From Alistipes sp. (lineage in GTDB: Bacteria; Bacteroidota; Bacteroidia; Bacteroidales; Rikenellaceae), in assembly GCA_017505725.1 (NCBI GenBank), contig JAFVOR010000048.1:1-46136 (forward strand): 46,136 bases of DNA, read 5' to 3'. Position 1 is the first letter of the stretch, and each line of letters begins with the position of its first letter. The notes beneath the pieces were generated by a model. It ran no database searches. It was not told the DNA's origin and worked only from the letters and a program-made list of their open reading frames with translations. The position numbers and the translations under genes were made by a program. Of the stretch, positions 16,593-24,268 are shown piece by piece.

Positions 16593-17630
16593 ATGAGAAG
16601 ATTTTTTGAGATAGTAGTCTGCCTGATGGCAATATTTGCGGTGACGAGTTGCGACAGTTTCCGCTCGCTCACTGGGGCAAAAAAGACCGCCCAAGGTGCA
16701 CCCTATGAGGTGTTGGTAGTGTGCGATGGCACAGAGTGGGAGTCGCCACTCGGAGAGGAGATACGCGAGGTGTTTGCCACACCCGTCGAGACACTCAACC
16801 AGAAGGAGCCGATGTTCGACGTGGTACGCATCACCGCACGCGACTTCAAGCACCTACTACCCTCCTACCGCAACATCCTGAAGGTGCTCTGCGCCCCTTC
16901 GGTCAAGGAGTGTGCAATGCTTGTGCAGTACGATGTGGTGGCATCGCCACAAATCGTCATCACCTTCCAGGGCCCATCCGTCGAGGCTATGGTCGACTAC
17001 CTCAAGCAGAATGGCGAGCATCTGCTTCGAGTACTCGAGATTGCCGAGCGCAACCGCACCCTCGAGTATGGCAAGAAGCAGAGCGCACGCTCGATTGAGC
17101 AGCTCGTGGAGAAGAAGTTTGCCATCGAGATGACCATCCCGAATGGCTATCTCCTGCGTAGCGAGAGCGACGACTTCCTCTGGATATCGAACGAGTACCC
17201 CGCAGCGAGTCAGGGATTCTTCCTCTATGCCCACCCATTTGAGGGCAAGCAGAGCCTCACCACCGAGGCACTGGTGAAGGCACGCAACGAATTTGCTCGC
17301 CGCATACCGGGTCCAACCGATGGCTCGTATATGACTACGGTAACCAAGTTGCCGAATATCGAAAATGATGGCTACACACCATTTATCCCTGAACGCAATG
17401 TACTGAAAGTCAATGGCATAGATTGGATTGTGCTGCGCGGATTCTGGGATGTCGAGGGCGACTTTATGGGTGGTCCGTTCGTGAGCTACACCACACTCGA
17501 CAAGGCCTCGGGTAAGCTCCTCACGCTCGACTGCTATGTCTACTCGCCAAAGTATGGCAAGCGCAACTTCCTGCGCCCACTCGAGCACCTTGTCTATGGC
17601 ATCAACTTCCCAACCGAAACCGATAAATAA
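16593..17630 (+). CDS. DUF4837 lipoprotein
   Basis: A 345-residue lipoprotein. The start at 16593 gives MRRFFEIVVCLMAIFAVTSC with the lipobox VTSC. It matches, by overall pattern, the Bacteroidota family DUF4837: YEVLVVCDGTEWESPLGEEIREVF near the N-terminus, then FIPERNVLKVNGIDWIVLRGFWDVEGDFMGGPFVSY and an ending of HLVYGINFP. The biochemical role of the family is not established. It is followed 11 bases later by the glycerophosphodiesterase gene, so the two are probably cotranscribed from the promoter at 16531. Confidence 0.85.
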   Translation: MRRFFEIVVCLMAIFAVTSCDSFRSLTGAKKTAQGAPYEVLVVCDGTEWESPLGEEIREVFATPVETLNQKEPMFDVVRITARDFKHLLPSYRNILKVLCAPSVKECAMLVQYDVVASPQIVITFQGPSVEAMVDYLKQNGEHLLRVLEIAERNRTLEYGKKQSARSIEQLVEKKFAIEMTIPNGYLLRSESDDFLWISNEYPAASQGFFLYAHPFEGKQSLTTEALVKARNEFARRIPGPTDGSYMTTVTKLPNIENDGYTPFIPERNVLKVNGIDWIVLRGFWDVEGDFMGGPFVSYTTLDKASGKLLTLDCYVYSPKYGKRNFLRPLEHLVYGINFPTETDK

Positions 17631-17641
17631 TAGTTTATAGT

Positions 17642-18718
17642 ATGAAGAGACTCTACACTCTTGTTGTTGCGCTCTGCTTCGCCCTCGTGGCTATGGCACA
17701 GAGCGAGCAACCGCTGCCAAAGATGTTTGCACACAGAGGCGGCTGGAGCAAGATCTGCCCCGAAAATTCAGTTCCCGCAGTAGCGCGTGCTGCACGACAC
17801 GGTTATGCCGGCATCGAGTGCGATGTGAAGATGACCTCGGATGGTCATTTGGTGATTATGCACGACAAGACCCTCAACCGCACCTGCCGCAACGCTGCCG
17901 ACTACTCGAAGATCAGCGGCAAGGTCAAGGTCGAGGACCTCACCTTCAAGGAGTTGCGTGAGAACTATGTGCTTGCATCGCCTAATGCCGAGTACCGCAC
18001 ACCAATACCTACACTCGAGGAGATACTCCGCGAGTGCAAGGTGCATAAGATAACACCTATGCTCCACAGCAAGTATGTCGAGTCGTACCGCCTCGCACAG
18101 AAGATTATGGGCAACAATTGGATCTGTTTCACCAGCAATGTCGAGGGTATGAAGGAGTGTCGCAAGTTCTCGAAGTGCCTGATACTCTATGCCATACGAC
18201 CAAAGAGTGCGGAGTCGGCATTCGAAGTGTTGCCACAGCTTGGTGGCAAGGTGGGAGTATCGTCGATGGAGCGTGAGGCACTCACGCGCGATCGCATCAA
18301 GCGTCTGCGCGAGCTTGGCTACGAGGTGCAGGCCTCGATCTACCCTCAGCCACGCGATGTCTATGCGGTGCGCGATGGCGTGACTATGGTCTTGTCGGAC
18401 TTCAGCCTTATGCCCGACCCAAACAACAACCCGGCAAAGGTTGTGACGCTCGATGCACAGGATTTGGCTCAGGGCGAGACTTTGCGTTTCACGGCAGACG
18501 AGAAGGTCAAGGATGGTGGCGTGGCTATCGAGATTGAGTACGAGGGTGTGCTCGATATCGCCTTTGCCAAGAGAGATAATATCTACACCCTCTACAATAG
18601 TGGCAAACATACCGACCGCCTCGGTATGCGCTTCATCAACGCCAAGGGACTGATAACCCTCCACGCAATTGAGGATACCAAGATCAAATCGGCAAAGATA
18701 TACTTCTACAAGTTCTAA
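17642..18718 (+). CDS. Secreted glycerophosphodiester phosphodiesterase family protein
   Basis: A 358-residue protein with a cleavable signal peptide (MKRLYTLVVALCFALVAMAQ). The GDPD TIM-barrel motifs are clear: HRGG with His31 and Arg32, PENS (Glu41), IECDVKMTSDG (Glu59, Asp61) and MHDKTLNRT (His74). The family hydrolyses glycerophosphodiesters to glycerol-3-phosphate and an alcohol, using a divalent metal. After about residue 255 a C-terminal beta-rich extension follows, unusual for a minimal GDPD. The sequence LHSKY (145-149) falls where many members have LE(I/L)K, so substrate or activity may differ. Confidence 0.85.
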   Translation: MKRLYTLVVALCFALVAMAQSEQPLPKMFAHRGGWSKICPENSVPAVARAARHGYAGIECDVKMTSDGHLVIMHDKTLNRTCRNAADYSKISGKVKVEDLTFKELRENYVLASPNAEYRTPIPTLEEILRECKVHKITPMLHSKYVESYRLAQKIMGNNWICFTSNVEGMKECRKFSKCLILYAIRPKSAESAFEVLPQLGGKVGVSSMEREALTRDRIKRLRELGYEVQASIYPQPRDVYAVRDGVTMVLSDFSLMPDPNNNPAKVVTLDAQDLAQGETLRFTADEKVKDGGVAIEIEYEGVLDIAFAKRDNIYTLYNSGKHTDRLGMRFINAKGLITLHAIEDTKIKSAKIYFYKF

Positions 18719-18738
18719 AAGAGTCGAAGGGGATTTAT

Positions 18739-18785
18739 ATAGTTAAAGGGTATGTCCAGTCTGCTTGGACATACCCTTTAACTAT
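18739..18785. terminator. Perfect 20-bp inverted repeat after the GDPD gene
   Basis: ATAGTTAAAGGGTATGTCCA (18739-18758) is followed by a 7-base loop and its exact reverse complement (18766-18785). It lies 20 bases after the GDPD stop and probably terminates or protects that transcript. There is no T-run after it on the plus strand, so it is not a textbook intrinsic terminator. Confidence 0.65.
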
Positions 18786-18789
18786 AGAC

Positions 18790-18922
18790 AAAAAAAATGA
18801 GGTCTTCGGAGGTATTCGACTCACGGGAGAGCACCTCCCGTAGTCTTAGTGGCCATCTGCCACAACCTTCCGATTTCCTCAACCAACCTAAAACTACTAA
18901 CCTAAAATGAACCTTAAAACTT
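18790..18922 (-). ncRNA. Candidate structured small RNA, about 130 nt
   Basis: A minus-strand transcription unit with no ORF. It has a promoter at 18928-18958 and a T8 tail at 18797-18790. Positions 18880-18799 fold into a three-way junction. The closing stem is GAGG with CCTC, TCGGA with TCCGA, and GGT with ACC. One arm is GTGGC/GCCAC with a 5-base loop. The other is ACGGGAG/CTCCCGT with a 5-base loop, extended by GACT/AGTC. The 5' 42 nt are unpaired and carry TTTTAAGGTT once and TTTTAGGTT twice. It matches no RNA family I can name with confidence. Bacteroidales-1/6S-like RNAs should be compared. Confidence 0.65.
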
Positions 18923-18927
18923 CGCTG

Positions 18928-18958
18928 CAAAGATAAGGGGTTTTTTCGAACTGTGCAA
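18928..18958 (-). promoter_or_regulatory. Promoter of the small RNA
   Basis: On the minus strand TTG (18958-18956), a 20-base spacer, then TATCTTTG (18935-18928). The same layout occurs at the rnpB and efp promoters. Confidence 0.65.
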
Positions 18959-19133
18959 GCATTTTATTAAAAATTTTTAATTATTTTTTGATTTTTTTTC
19001 TGCAAACGCCGTAATTCGCTATCATTCACAGCATTATAAATTGTAATAATTTTAATAATTATTTTTGCTTTTAGTTGCAGTTTGAAGGTTTTTGCCCCAA
19101 ATTGCTTTCAGACCTAAACCAAATCTGACGATT
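18959..19133. other. AT-rich gap without genes
   Basis: This AT-rich stretch between the small RNA and the GH109-like gene has long T and A runs. I see no gene, hairpin or repeat in it. It separates two divergent promoters. Confidence 0.6.
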
Positions 19134-19165
19134 TTTGTCTAATCGGAAATTATTTTTTAACTTTG
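19134..19165 (+). promoter_or_regulatory. Promoter of the GH109-like gene
   Basis: TTTG (19134-19137), a 20-base spacer, then TAACTTTG (19158-19165), 27 bases upstream of the start codon. Confidence 0.78.
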
Positions 19166-19192
19166 TAATTACTATTTCGAAAAAATTGTGCT

Positions 19193-20413
19193 ATGAAGCA
19201 AAAAAGCCTTATTGGTTTCTCTTGTGAGCCTTTGGATCGTGTGCGCATAGGTTTTATAGGTGTGGGTGCGCGCGGTCAGTTGGCTGTGGAGCGTATGGCC
19301 GACATCGATGGAGCCGATGTGGTGGCAGTGAACGACTTCATCGAGGAGAACATCGCAGCTGCGTGTGCCATAGTCGAGCGATACGGAGCTACACGCCCAG
19401 CAACCTACATCGGCAAAGAGGGGTGGCAAAGCCTCTGCTCACTACCCGAAGTCGATCTGGTCTACATCAGCACCGACTGGGTGAGCCACGCCGAGATAGC
19501 CATCTATGCCCTTGAGCAGGGCAAGCACGTGGCATTGGAGGTTCCCGCAGCGATGTCGGTAGCCGATTGCTGGCGATTGGTAGATGCCGCCGAGAGGGCA
19601 CAACGCCACTGTATGATGCTCGAGAACTGCTGCTACGACGAGTTCGAGCTGGCAACACTCAATATGGCGCAAAAGGGGCTCTTTGGCGACCTGGTACACG
19701 CCGAGGCGTCATATATTCACGATTTGCGTGAGAGAATCTCGCTCAACGACAATGGACACCGCCGCTGGAAAAATTGGCAGGTGGAGTATATGGCAACCCA
19801 CATAGCCAACTTCTACCCTACCCACGGACTTGGTCCTGTGGCATTGGCTTTGGGCATCCACCGAGGCGACCGAATGAAGAGCCTTGTATCACTCTCGTCG
19901 CGCACCATCGGCAAGCCCGAGGAGTTCTGCGGCACAATGAATAGTTCGATAATTAAGACCGAGCGAGGTCGCACCATACTCCTGCAGCACGGAATCGCTC
20001 TGCCACGACCATATAGCCGCTCGTTCCTGCTGAGTGGCACCAAGGGTTATGTTCAGAAGTACCCTGCTCCATATATGGCCTTCGCACCCGACACTACGGA
20101 TCTTCTCTCGGGTGAGCGTTGCGCAGCCCTTGTCGAGGAGCACAAGCACCCATTTATCGAGCAGTATAAGGCACGAGGCGAGGAGCTTTGTGGCAAACGC
20201 TGGATCGACTATGTGATGGATAGCCGCCTCATCTACTGCCTCCGCAACGGATTGCCACTCGATATGGATGTCTACGATGCTGCCGAATGGTCATCGTTGG
20301 TGGAGCTGACCGAGCAGTCGGCCCTTGCCGGTGGCGCACCCGTCGAGATTCCCGACTTCACACGCGGCGAATGGGACAAGGTGGAAGGCTTCGAGTTTGC
20401 AACCGTCAAGTAA
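19193..20413 (+). CDS. GH109-like Gfo/Idh/MocA-fold glycosidase
   Basis: A 406-residue protein with an N-terminal Rossmann domain (VRIGFIGVGARGQLAVER, residues 17-34) that should bind NAD(H) tightly. The segment IANFYPTHGLGPVALALGI (about 203-221) is a hallmark of family GH109, which removes alpha-linked N-acetylgalactosamine by an NAD-dependent elimination mechanism. A related redox role (MocA-type dehydrogenase) is the alternative. No signal peptide is visible at the ATG 19193, so it may act in the cytoplasm. It fits mucin or blood-group glycan use with the sialidase-like gene. It has its own promoter. Confidence 0.83.
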   Translation: MKQKSLIGFSCEPLDRVRIGFIGVGARGQLAVERMADIDGADVVAVNDFIEENIAAACAIVERYGATRPATYIGKEGWQSLCSLPEVDLVYISTDWVSHAEIAIYALEQGKHVALEVPAAMSVADCWRLVDAAERAQRHCMMLENCCYDEFELATLNMAQKGLFGDLVHAEASYIHDLRERISLNDNGHRRWKNWQVEYMATHIANFYPTHGLGPVALALGIHRGDRMKSLVSLSSRTIGKPEEFCGTMNSSIIKTERGRTILLQHGIALPRPYSRSFLLSGTKGYVQKYPAPYMAFAPDTTDLLSGERCAALVEEHKHPFIEQYKARGEELCGKRWIDYVMDSRLIYCLRNGLPLDMDVYDAAEWSSLVELTEQSALAGGAPVEIPDFTRGEWDKVEGFEFATVK

Positions 20414-20438
20414 TCCTCAACCTCACAAAAAATATTGC

Positions 20439-20446
20439 TAACTTTG
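20439..20446 (+). promoter_or_regulatory. -7 promoter element of the coiled-coil gene
   Basis: TAACTTTG, matching TAnnTTTG, 74 bases upstream of the start at 20521. No good -33 element is seen. Confidence 0.5.
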
Positions 20447-20520
20447 TAACATATGTTAGAGTTCCACCTCGACAGATATAATGAATTAACAAGAGTAACA
20501 TATTCTAATATTACAAGACC

Positions 20521-21780
20521 ATGGGATTTTTTGACGAAGACTATGATGTGCGAGTTGCCGAAGGCTTTGTAAGAGAGGCAGAACAGACTGTGATGTCCAG
20601 AAAGCAATCTCGTGATACGGCAAAACAAAATGGCAATTATAGGAATAACCCCAAGAACATCAGGTGGCCTGATGGCAGACTTGGCAATTGCTATGATAAC
20701 AATGTCTGGGCAGCCGAACAATTATTAAAACAAAGAAGGGCTGAATTGGCAGAAGCTAAAAAAAGAGCTGCTGAAGCTAAAAAAAAGAAGGCCGCTAAGG
20801 AACGAGAAGAGAAAAAGGAGAAGGCTGCAAGGGAGAGAGAGGAGGCAGCCGAGAGAAGAGCCGCCGAGAAGAGTGCAAAATCCTCATCTCGCTCTTCGTC
20901 AAGCTCTCGCTCATCATCTTCGAGTAGTTCATCTTCGAGCTACTCAAGTTCAAACTATTCGAGCTCCAGCAGTTACGATGACGACTATAGTAGCAAAAAG
21001 AGCAGTGGAGAGTCATTCGCCTCTACAGTTAAGAATGTCATAGACAGTACAAAAGCCTTATTGGAAGCAGAAGAGACAGTAGAGTCATACAAGGAGGATC
21101 TCAAGGACAAATATCAACTCGATGGCGTAAACGAGCTGCAGTTGATTATGTGGTATCAGGAACTGTCAAAAGAGTCCAGGCGATTGAATAAGTTGTATAA
21201 TGAGTGCGAAAGTGATATCGCAAGCTATGCTTTCGAAGAGTGCAAGAGTGCTGTAGATGAGCTTCGCGACAGCATAGAAAAAAAACTGAACGAGATATTT
21301 ATTGGCAAATATACCAAACATATCAAAAGCAACTATACCATCGAGACCGCATCGGATTCCGACTTGGTAAAAATGTTGCCAGGTCTGTTAGCCGAAATAA
21401 AAGAGCAGGAGCAGGAGTGCAACAATAATAAGGATTTCGATGTCGTTCGCTCAATATATGCGCAACAAAAGCAGATAGCGCAGACTGCCGCCACCAATGC
21501 GTGCTTACGACTCAAGAAATTGAACGACTCACTATACAACACGCCAGATGTGCAGAAGTTGATACAACAGATCAACCCTAATCTTCAGGGTGGAATTTTG
21601 CTGGCAGCAACAAAACTACGCACACAACTTGATGAACTGAAGGAGAAGCCAAAAGTAATGGCGAAAGAGTTGAAGGCCGGAATCGAAGAAAAAATCAACA
21701 AAGTGGTGACTCCTATTAAAGAAAAATGCGACAAAATCACAGAAAAAATAAAATCGATTATCGATATTCTCAGCAAGTAG
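20521..21780 (+). CDS. Serine-rich, charged coiled-coil protein of unknown function
   Basis: A 419-residue protein I do not recognise. Residues about 1-65 are a short N-terminal region with WPDGRLGNCYDNNVWAAEQLLKQRR. Residues about 66-117 are a Lys/Glu/Ala/Arg-rich helix typical of a long coiled coil. About 118-160 are almost all Ser with a few Tyr and Arg. About 160-419 form helical segments without Cys-rich or enzymatic motifs, ending in Lys-rich repeats. No signal peptide or membrane helix is seen. The base composition is more AT-rich and the codon use (many AAA, AGA, ATA) differs from neighbouring genes, which suggests acquisition. It has its own promoter and terminator. Confidence 0.75.
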   Translation: MGFFDEDYDVRVAEGFVREAEQTVMSRKQSRDTAKQNGNYRNNPKNIRWPDGRLGNCYDNNVWAAEQLLKQRRAELAEAKKRAAEAKKKKAAKEREEKKEKAAREREEAAERRAAEKSAKSSSRSSSSSRSSSSSSSSSSYSSSNYSSSSSYDDDYSSKKSSGESFASTVKNVIDSTKALLEAEETVESYKEDLKDKYQLDGVNELQLIMWYQELSKESRRLNKLYNECESDIASYAFEECKSAVDELRDSIEKKLNEIFIGKYTKHIKSNYTIETASDSDLVKMLPGLLAEIKEQEQECNNNKDFDVVRSIYAQQKQIAQTAATNACLRLKKLNDSLYNTPDVQKLIQQINPNLQGGILLAATKLRTQLDELKEKPKVMAKELKAGIEEKINKVVTPIKEKCDKITEKIKSIIDILSK

Positions 21781-21810
21781 TAGCACTACAGCGCTGAAAA
21801 CACGCCCCAC

Positions 21811-21851
21811 AAAAAAAGAACTGCATCGCAAAAAGTGGTGCAGTTTTTTTG
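21811..21851 (+). terminator. Terminator of the coiled-coil gene
   Basis: AAAAAAAGAACTGCA (21811-21825) faces TGCAGTTTTTTT (21839-21850): a stem around AACTGCA/TGCAGTT with A and T runs outside it. The T-run also overlaps the -33 region of the recombinase promoter. Confidence 0.8.
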
Positions 21852-21879
21852 TCTTTTCTATTATTTTTCACTATATTTG
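21848..21879 (+). promoter_or_regulatory. Promoter of the recombinase gene
   Basis: TTTG (21848-21851), 20 bases, then TATATTTG (21872-21879), 25 bases before the ATG. It overlaps the terminator of the gene before. Confidence 0.68.
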
Positions 21880-21904
21880 TCTAGGTTCTTCGATCGAATA
21901 GGCT

Positions 21905-22810
21905 ATGATAGATGCGTTCATTACATATATTCAAGCCGAGAAAAGGTACTCTGCGCTGACTGTGCGCAACTATCGACACGATATCGAGTCGTTCGTATCG
22001 TGGTGCAAAGAGCGAGCCGACAATCCCCAAGAATTTGACCTTACACGAGTGACCGCCGAGGATATCCGCGAGTGGATAATCCATCGTATGGACGAGGATA
22101 AGATTAGTGCTGCATCGATGAATCGTGAGCTCTCGTCGCTGCGTAGCCTCTTCAAATATCTGCGTCGCGAAAATCGTGTCACCCAAGATATATTCCGCCG
22201 CATAACAACACTCCGCACACCTCACAAGTTGCCTTCGTTTGTGCCCGAGACACGAATGGAGCCACTGCTCGACCGTCTGCAGGCGTGCAGCACCGAGGGA
22301 GACTTTCGTGAGCAGCGCAATGCCCTTATTATAGCCCTGTTCTACAGTTGTGGCATCCGTCTTGCGGAGTTGCAGGGTATACGCCTTGGTGACTTTGCGG
22401 CAGACTACACCTCGCTACACATCAGGGGCAAGGGCGACAAACACCGACTGATACCGATACTGCCCGAGATGGCCTCGCGCGTGCGTACACATATAGATAG
22501 GTTGCGGGAGATGGGTTTCTCGACCTCGGGCGACGCTCCACTCATCCTCTCGACAAAGGGTAAACCACTCTCACGCTCAACCATCCAACGAGTGGTGGAG
22601 AGCGAGCTGAAGGGGGCACAGGTGCAGGGCAAACGCTCTCCGCACGTGTTGCGACACACCTTCGCCACCCATCTGCTCAACAAGGAGGCCGATATGCGCG
22701 ATATACAGGAGCTGATGGGCCACTCCTCGCTCCGCACTACGCAGTGCTACACCCACAACAGCATAGCACAGCTGCAGGAGGTCTACGAAAAGGCCCATCC
22801 GCACAAGTAA
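21905..22810 (+). CDS. xerC: XerC/XerD-type tyrosine recombinase
   Basis: A 301-residue site-specific recombinase. The N-terminal core-binding domain (about 1-95) is followed by the catalytic domain with all six expected residues: Arg152 (GIRLAEL), Lys176 (GKGDKHR), His247 and Arg250 (HVLRHTF), His273 (GHSS) and Tyr282 (QCYTH). Length and sequence fit the chromosomal XerC/D enzymes that resolve chromosome dimers at dif, not an integrase of a mobile element. XerC versus XerD cannot be decided here. hpf follows, as in other Bacteroidales. No dif site was recognised in the window. Confidence 0.92.
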   Translation: MIDAFITYIQAEKRYSALTVRNYRHDIESFVSWCKERADNPQEFDLTRVTAEDIREWIIHRMDEDKISAASMNRELSSLRSLFKYLRRENRVTQDIFRRITTLRTPHKLPSFVPETRMEPLLDRLQACSTEGDFREQRNALIIALFYSCGIRLAELQGIRLGDFAADYTSLHIRGKGDKHRLIPILPEMASRVRTHIDRLREMGFSTSGDAPLILSTKGKPLSRSTIQRVVESELKGAQVQGKRSPHVLRHTFATHLLNKEADMRDIQELMGHSSLRTTQCYTHNSIAQLQEVYEKAHPHK

Positions 22811-22839
22811 AGGGGCGCCAAGGGGCTAGAGGCACCGAA

Positions 22840-22976
22840 GGCGTTAGGGGCGTTGGGGGCTTTAGAGGTGTTAAGGGCGTTAGGGGCGTTAGGGGCGTTA
22901 GAGGCGTTAAGGGCGTTAGAGGCGTTAGAGGCGATAGAGGCGTTAAGGGCGTTAGAGGTTATTAGAGGTTATTAGA
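22840..22976. repeat. 9-bp minisatellite
   Basis: Thirteen 9-bp units of GGCGTTAGA and close variants (GGCGTTAGG, GGCGTTAAG and others) at 22840-22956, followed by two 10-bp GGTTATTAGA units. It lies between xerC and hpf. The one long ORF over it would encode a GVRGVK repeat and is not believed. Confidence 0.93.
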
Positions 22977-23027
22977 GGAGATAGTGACATACGAAAAAGA
23001 TAGAGGATTTCGTTATAATAATAGAAG

Positions 23028-23166
23028 CTATGAAATTGGAGATGATTAGATGATTTTGGCAACAAGCAAGGCAACAAAAGCGGAGCATAGTAAACCTATG
23101 TGAGCATTTTGGAGTCCGAAGATTGGGGCGAAAAGGGCTAATCAGAACAATTTCAAATTATAAACC
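23028..23166. repeat. Hairpin repeat, copy 1
   Basis: A 139-bp element repeated almost exactly at 23176-23314. Its ends are imperfect inverted repeats (GAAATTG..GATTAG against CTAATC..CAATTTC). The core is CAAAA (23075-23079), GCGGAG, CATAG, loop TAAAC, CTATG, TGAGCA, TTTTG (23107-23111): two stems around a 6x6 internal loop. Confidence 0.85.
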
Positions 23167-23175
23167 GAATACCTA

Positions 23176-23314
23176 CTATGAAATTGGAGATGATTAGATG
23201 ATTTTGGCAACAAGCAAGGCGACAAAAGCGGAGCATACTTGGGGTATGTGAGCATTTTGGAGTCCGAAGATTGGTGCAAAAAGGGCTAATCAGAACAATT
23301 TCAAATTATAAACC
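23176..23314. repeat. Hairpin repeat, copy 2
   Basis: The tandem copy of the preceding element, 148 bp downstream. The inner stem reads CATAC, loop TTGGG, GTATG. Compared with copy 1 this is a paired change of a G-C to a C-G, so the stem is preserved. The outer CAAAA/TTTTG stem and the GCGGAG/TGAGCA internal loop are unchanged. It ends 17 bases before the hpf start, in its 5' untranslated region. Confidence 0.85.
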
Positions 23315-23331
23315 TTAAAAACATTTGTACT

Positions 23332-23616
23332 ATGGAGGTTAAGATTCAATCAGTTAAGTTCGACGCGAGCAAGCAGCTCATCGAATTTGTGGAGAAGAAG
23401 ATGTCGAGATTGGAGAGATTTGAGGGCAACTCGACAGGTGTGGATGTGATTTTGAAGCTGGACAAGGACAGCGAGAAGGGCAACAAGGTGGCTCTTGTGA
23501 CGCTACACGTTCCGGGCGCAGATATCGTAAGCGAGCAGAGAGCTCGCACTTTCGAGGAGGCGGTAGACTTGGCATTAGATGCTGTGAAACGCCAAATCGA
23601 GAAGAGAAAGGAGTAG
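23332..23616 (+). CDS. hpf: Ribosome hibernation promoting factor (short form)
   Basis: A 94-residue protein of the HPF/RaiA family (short form without the C-terminal dimerisation domain). It binds the 30S subunit in the tRNA and mRNA channel and helps keep ribosomes inactive in stationary phase. The pattern MEVKIQSVKFDASKQLIEFVEKKMSRLERF, then VALVTLHVPGADIVSEQRARTFEEAVDLALDAVKRQIEKRKE matches the family. The upstream hairpin repeats lie in its leader, which makes an RNA-level effect possible. No consensus promoter is seen directly upstream. Confidence 0.93.
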   Translation: MEVKIQSVKFDASKQLIEFVEKKMSRLERFEGNSTGVDVILKLDKDSEKGNKVALVTLHVPGADIVSEQRARTFEEAVDLALDAVKRQIEKRKE

Positions 23617-23636
23617 AGATTTCTGTCCGAAAAGCA

Positions 23637-23668
23637 AACAGAGTGCGCCCGACGGGCGCACTCTGTGT
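23637..23668. terminator. Bidirectional terminator between hpf and yidD
   Basis: ACAGAGTGCGCCC (23638-23650) pairs with GGGCGCACTCTGT (23654-23666) around a 3-base loop. It lies between the converging hpf and yidD genes. Confidence 0.88.
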
Positions 23669-23928
23669 TATGGAACAGGGTCGTACCCCGAACCACCCCA
23701 CGGATGACAACGGGCAATACGCTTGGCAGCAAGCCAGCCACCCTTGAAGATGCCATACTTGCGGATAGCCTCGATGGCATATTGCGAGCAGGTAGGGGTG
23801 TAGCGGCACGCCGGTGGTGTTAGTGGCGAGATACACTTTTGGTAGAAGCGTATCAGCAAGATGAAGGGGAACGCCACAATGCGACGAATGCTACTTAGAA
23901 AGGTTTTCCAAAATTCGTTTTGTGGCAT
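23668..23928 (-). CDS. yidD: Membrane protein insertion efficiency factor YidD
   Basis: An 86-residue protein from ATG 23928. The family signature is complete: [62 protein letters not shown]. The cysteines of CRYTPTCS and the HP(W/F)GGSGYDPVP ending are typical. YidD sits at the inner face of the cytoplasmic membrane and assists YidC-dependent insertion. It overlaps rnpA by 38 bases in another frame, the usual rnpA-yidD pairing; yidC is not in the window. Confidence 0.94.
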   Translation of the reverse strand: MPQNEFWKTFLSSIRRIVAFPFILLIRFYQKCISPLTPPACRYTPTCSQYAIEAIRKYGIFKGGWLAAKRIARCHPWGGSGYDPVP

Positions 23929-24250
23929 TTTCGATAGTTTTATAGTCGAGCATCTCCTTGGTCGAGTAGATGAGAGCGACCTGAAGATGGCGCTTCTCGC
24001 CCGACTGGAGAATCGACTTGTTGAGGCGATAGGCCTCACGCATACGACGACGGATGGTATTGCGGCAGTTGGCTCGCTTGAGAAACTTCTTCGGCGTGGA
24101 GAAGAGAATCTCAGGCTGAAGTTCGTCAGCACTCTCGGCATAGGCCACATAGCGCAACGGGTAGACAAAGCCACCGCGTCCCTCCGAAAAGAGACGACGG
24201 ATTGCACCAAAAGAGTGCAACTTCTCCGATTTAGGCAGGCGATTGTCCAT
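23891..24250 (-). CDS. rnpA: Ribonuclease P protein component
   Basis: A 119-residue basic protein that binds RNase P RNA and helps position precursor tRNA. The diagnostic segment is [18 protein letters not shown] (about 59-76), the family RNR motif in its usual place. The N-terminal [23 protein letters not shown] also fits. It is translated 18 bases downstream of hemD and overlaps yidD. In many bacteria rnpA follows rpmH near the origin; here it is in the hemD-DUF4271 operon instead. Its RNA partner rnpB is in the same window at 3648-4008. Confidence 0.95.
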   Translation of the reverse strand: MDNRLPKSEKLHSFGAIRRLFSEGRGGFVYPLRYVAYAESADELQPEILFSTPKKFLKRANCRNTIRRRMREAYRLNKSILQSGEKRHLQVALIYSTKEMLDYKTIENATKRILENLSK

Positions 24251-24268
24251 TGTGCGACGGGTAAATCT

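Noticed and set aside
21905-22810. The recombinase as an integrase of a mobile element
   Set aside because: Length and motifs fit chromosomal XerC/D, hpf follows, and there are no attachment repeats or cargo genes nearby.
22744-22965. A collagen-like GVRGVK repeat protein
   Set aside because: The repeat is the 9-bp minisatellite read in one frame; it begins inside xerC in another frame and has no conserved partner.
23028-23314. A possible CRISPR array
   Set aside because: Only two copies, each 139 bp, with only 9 bases between them; no short repeats with unique spacers and no cas genes.
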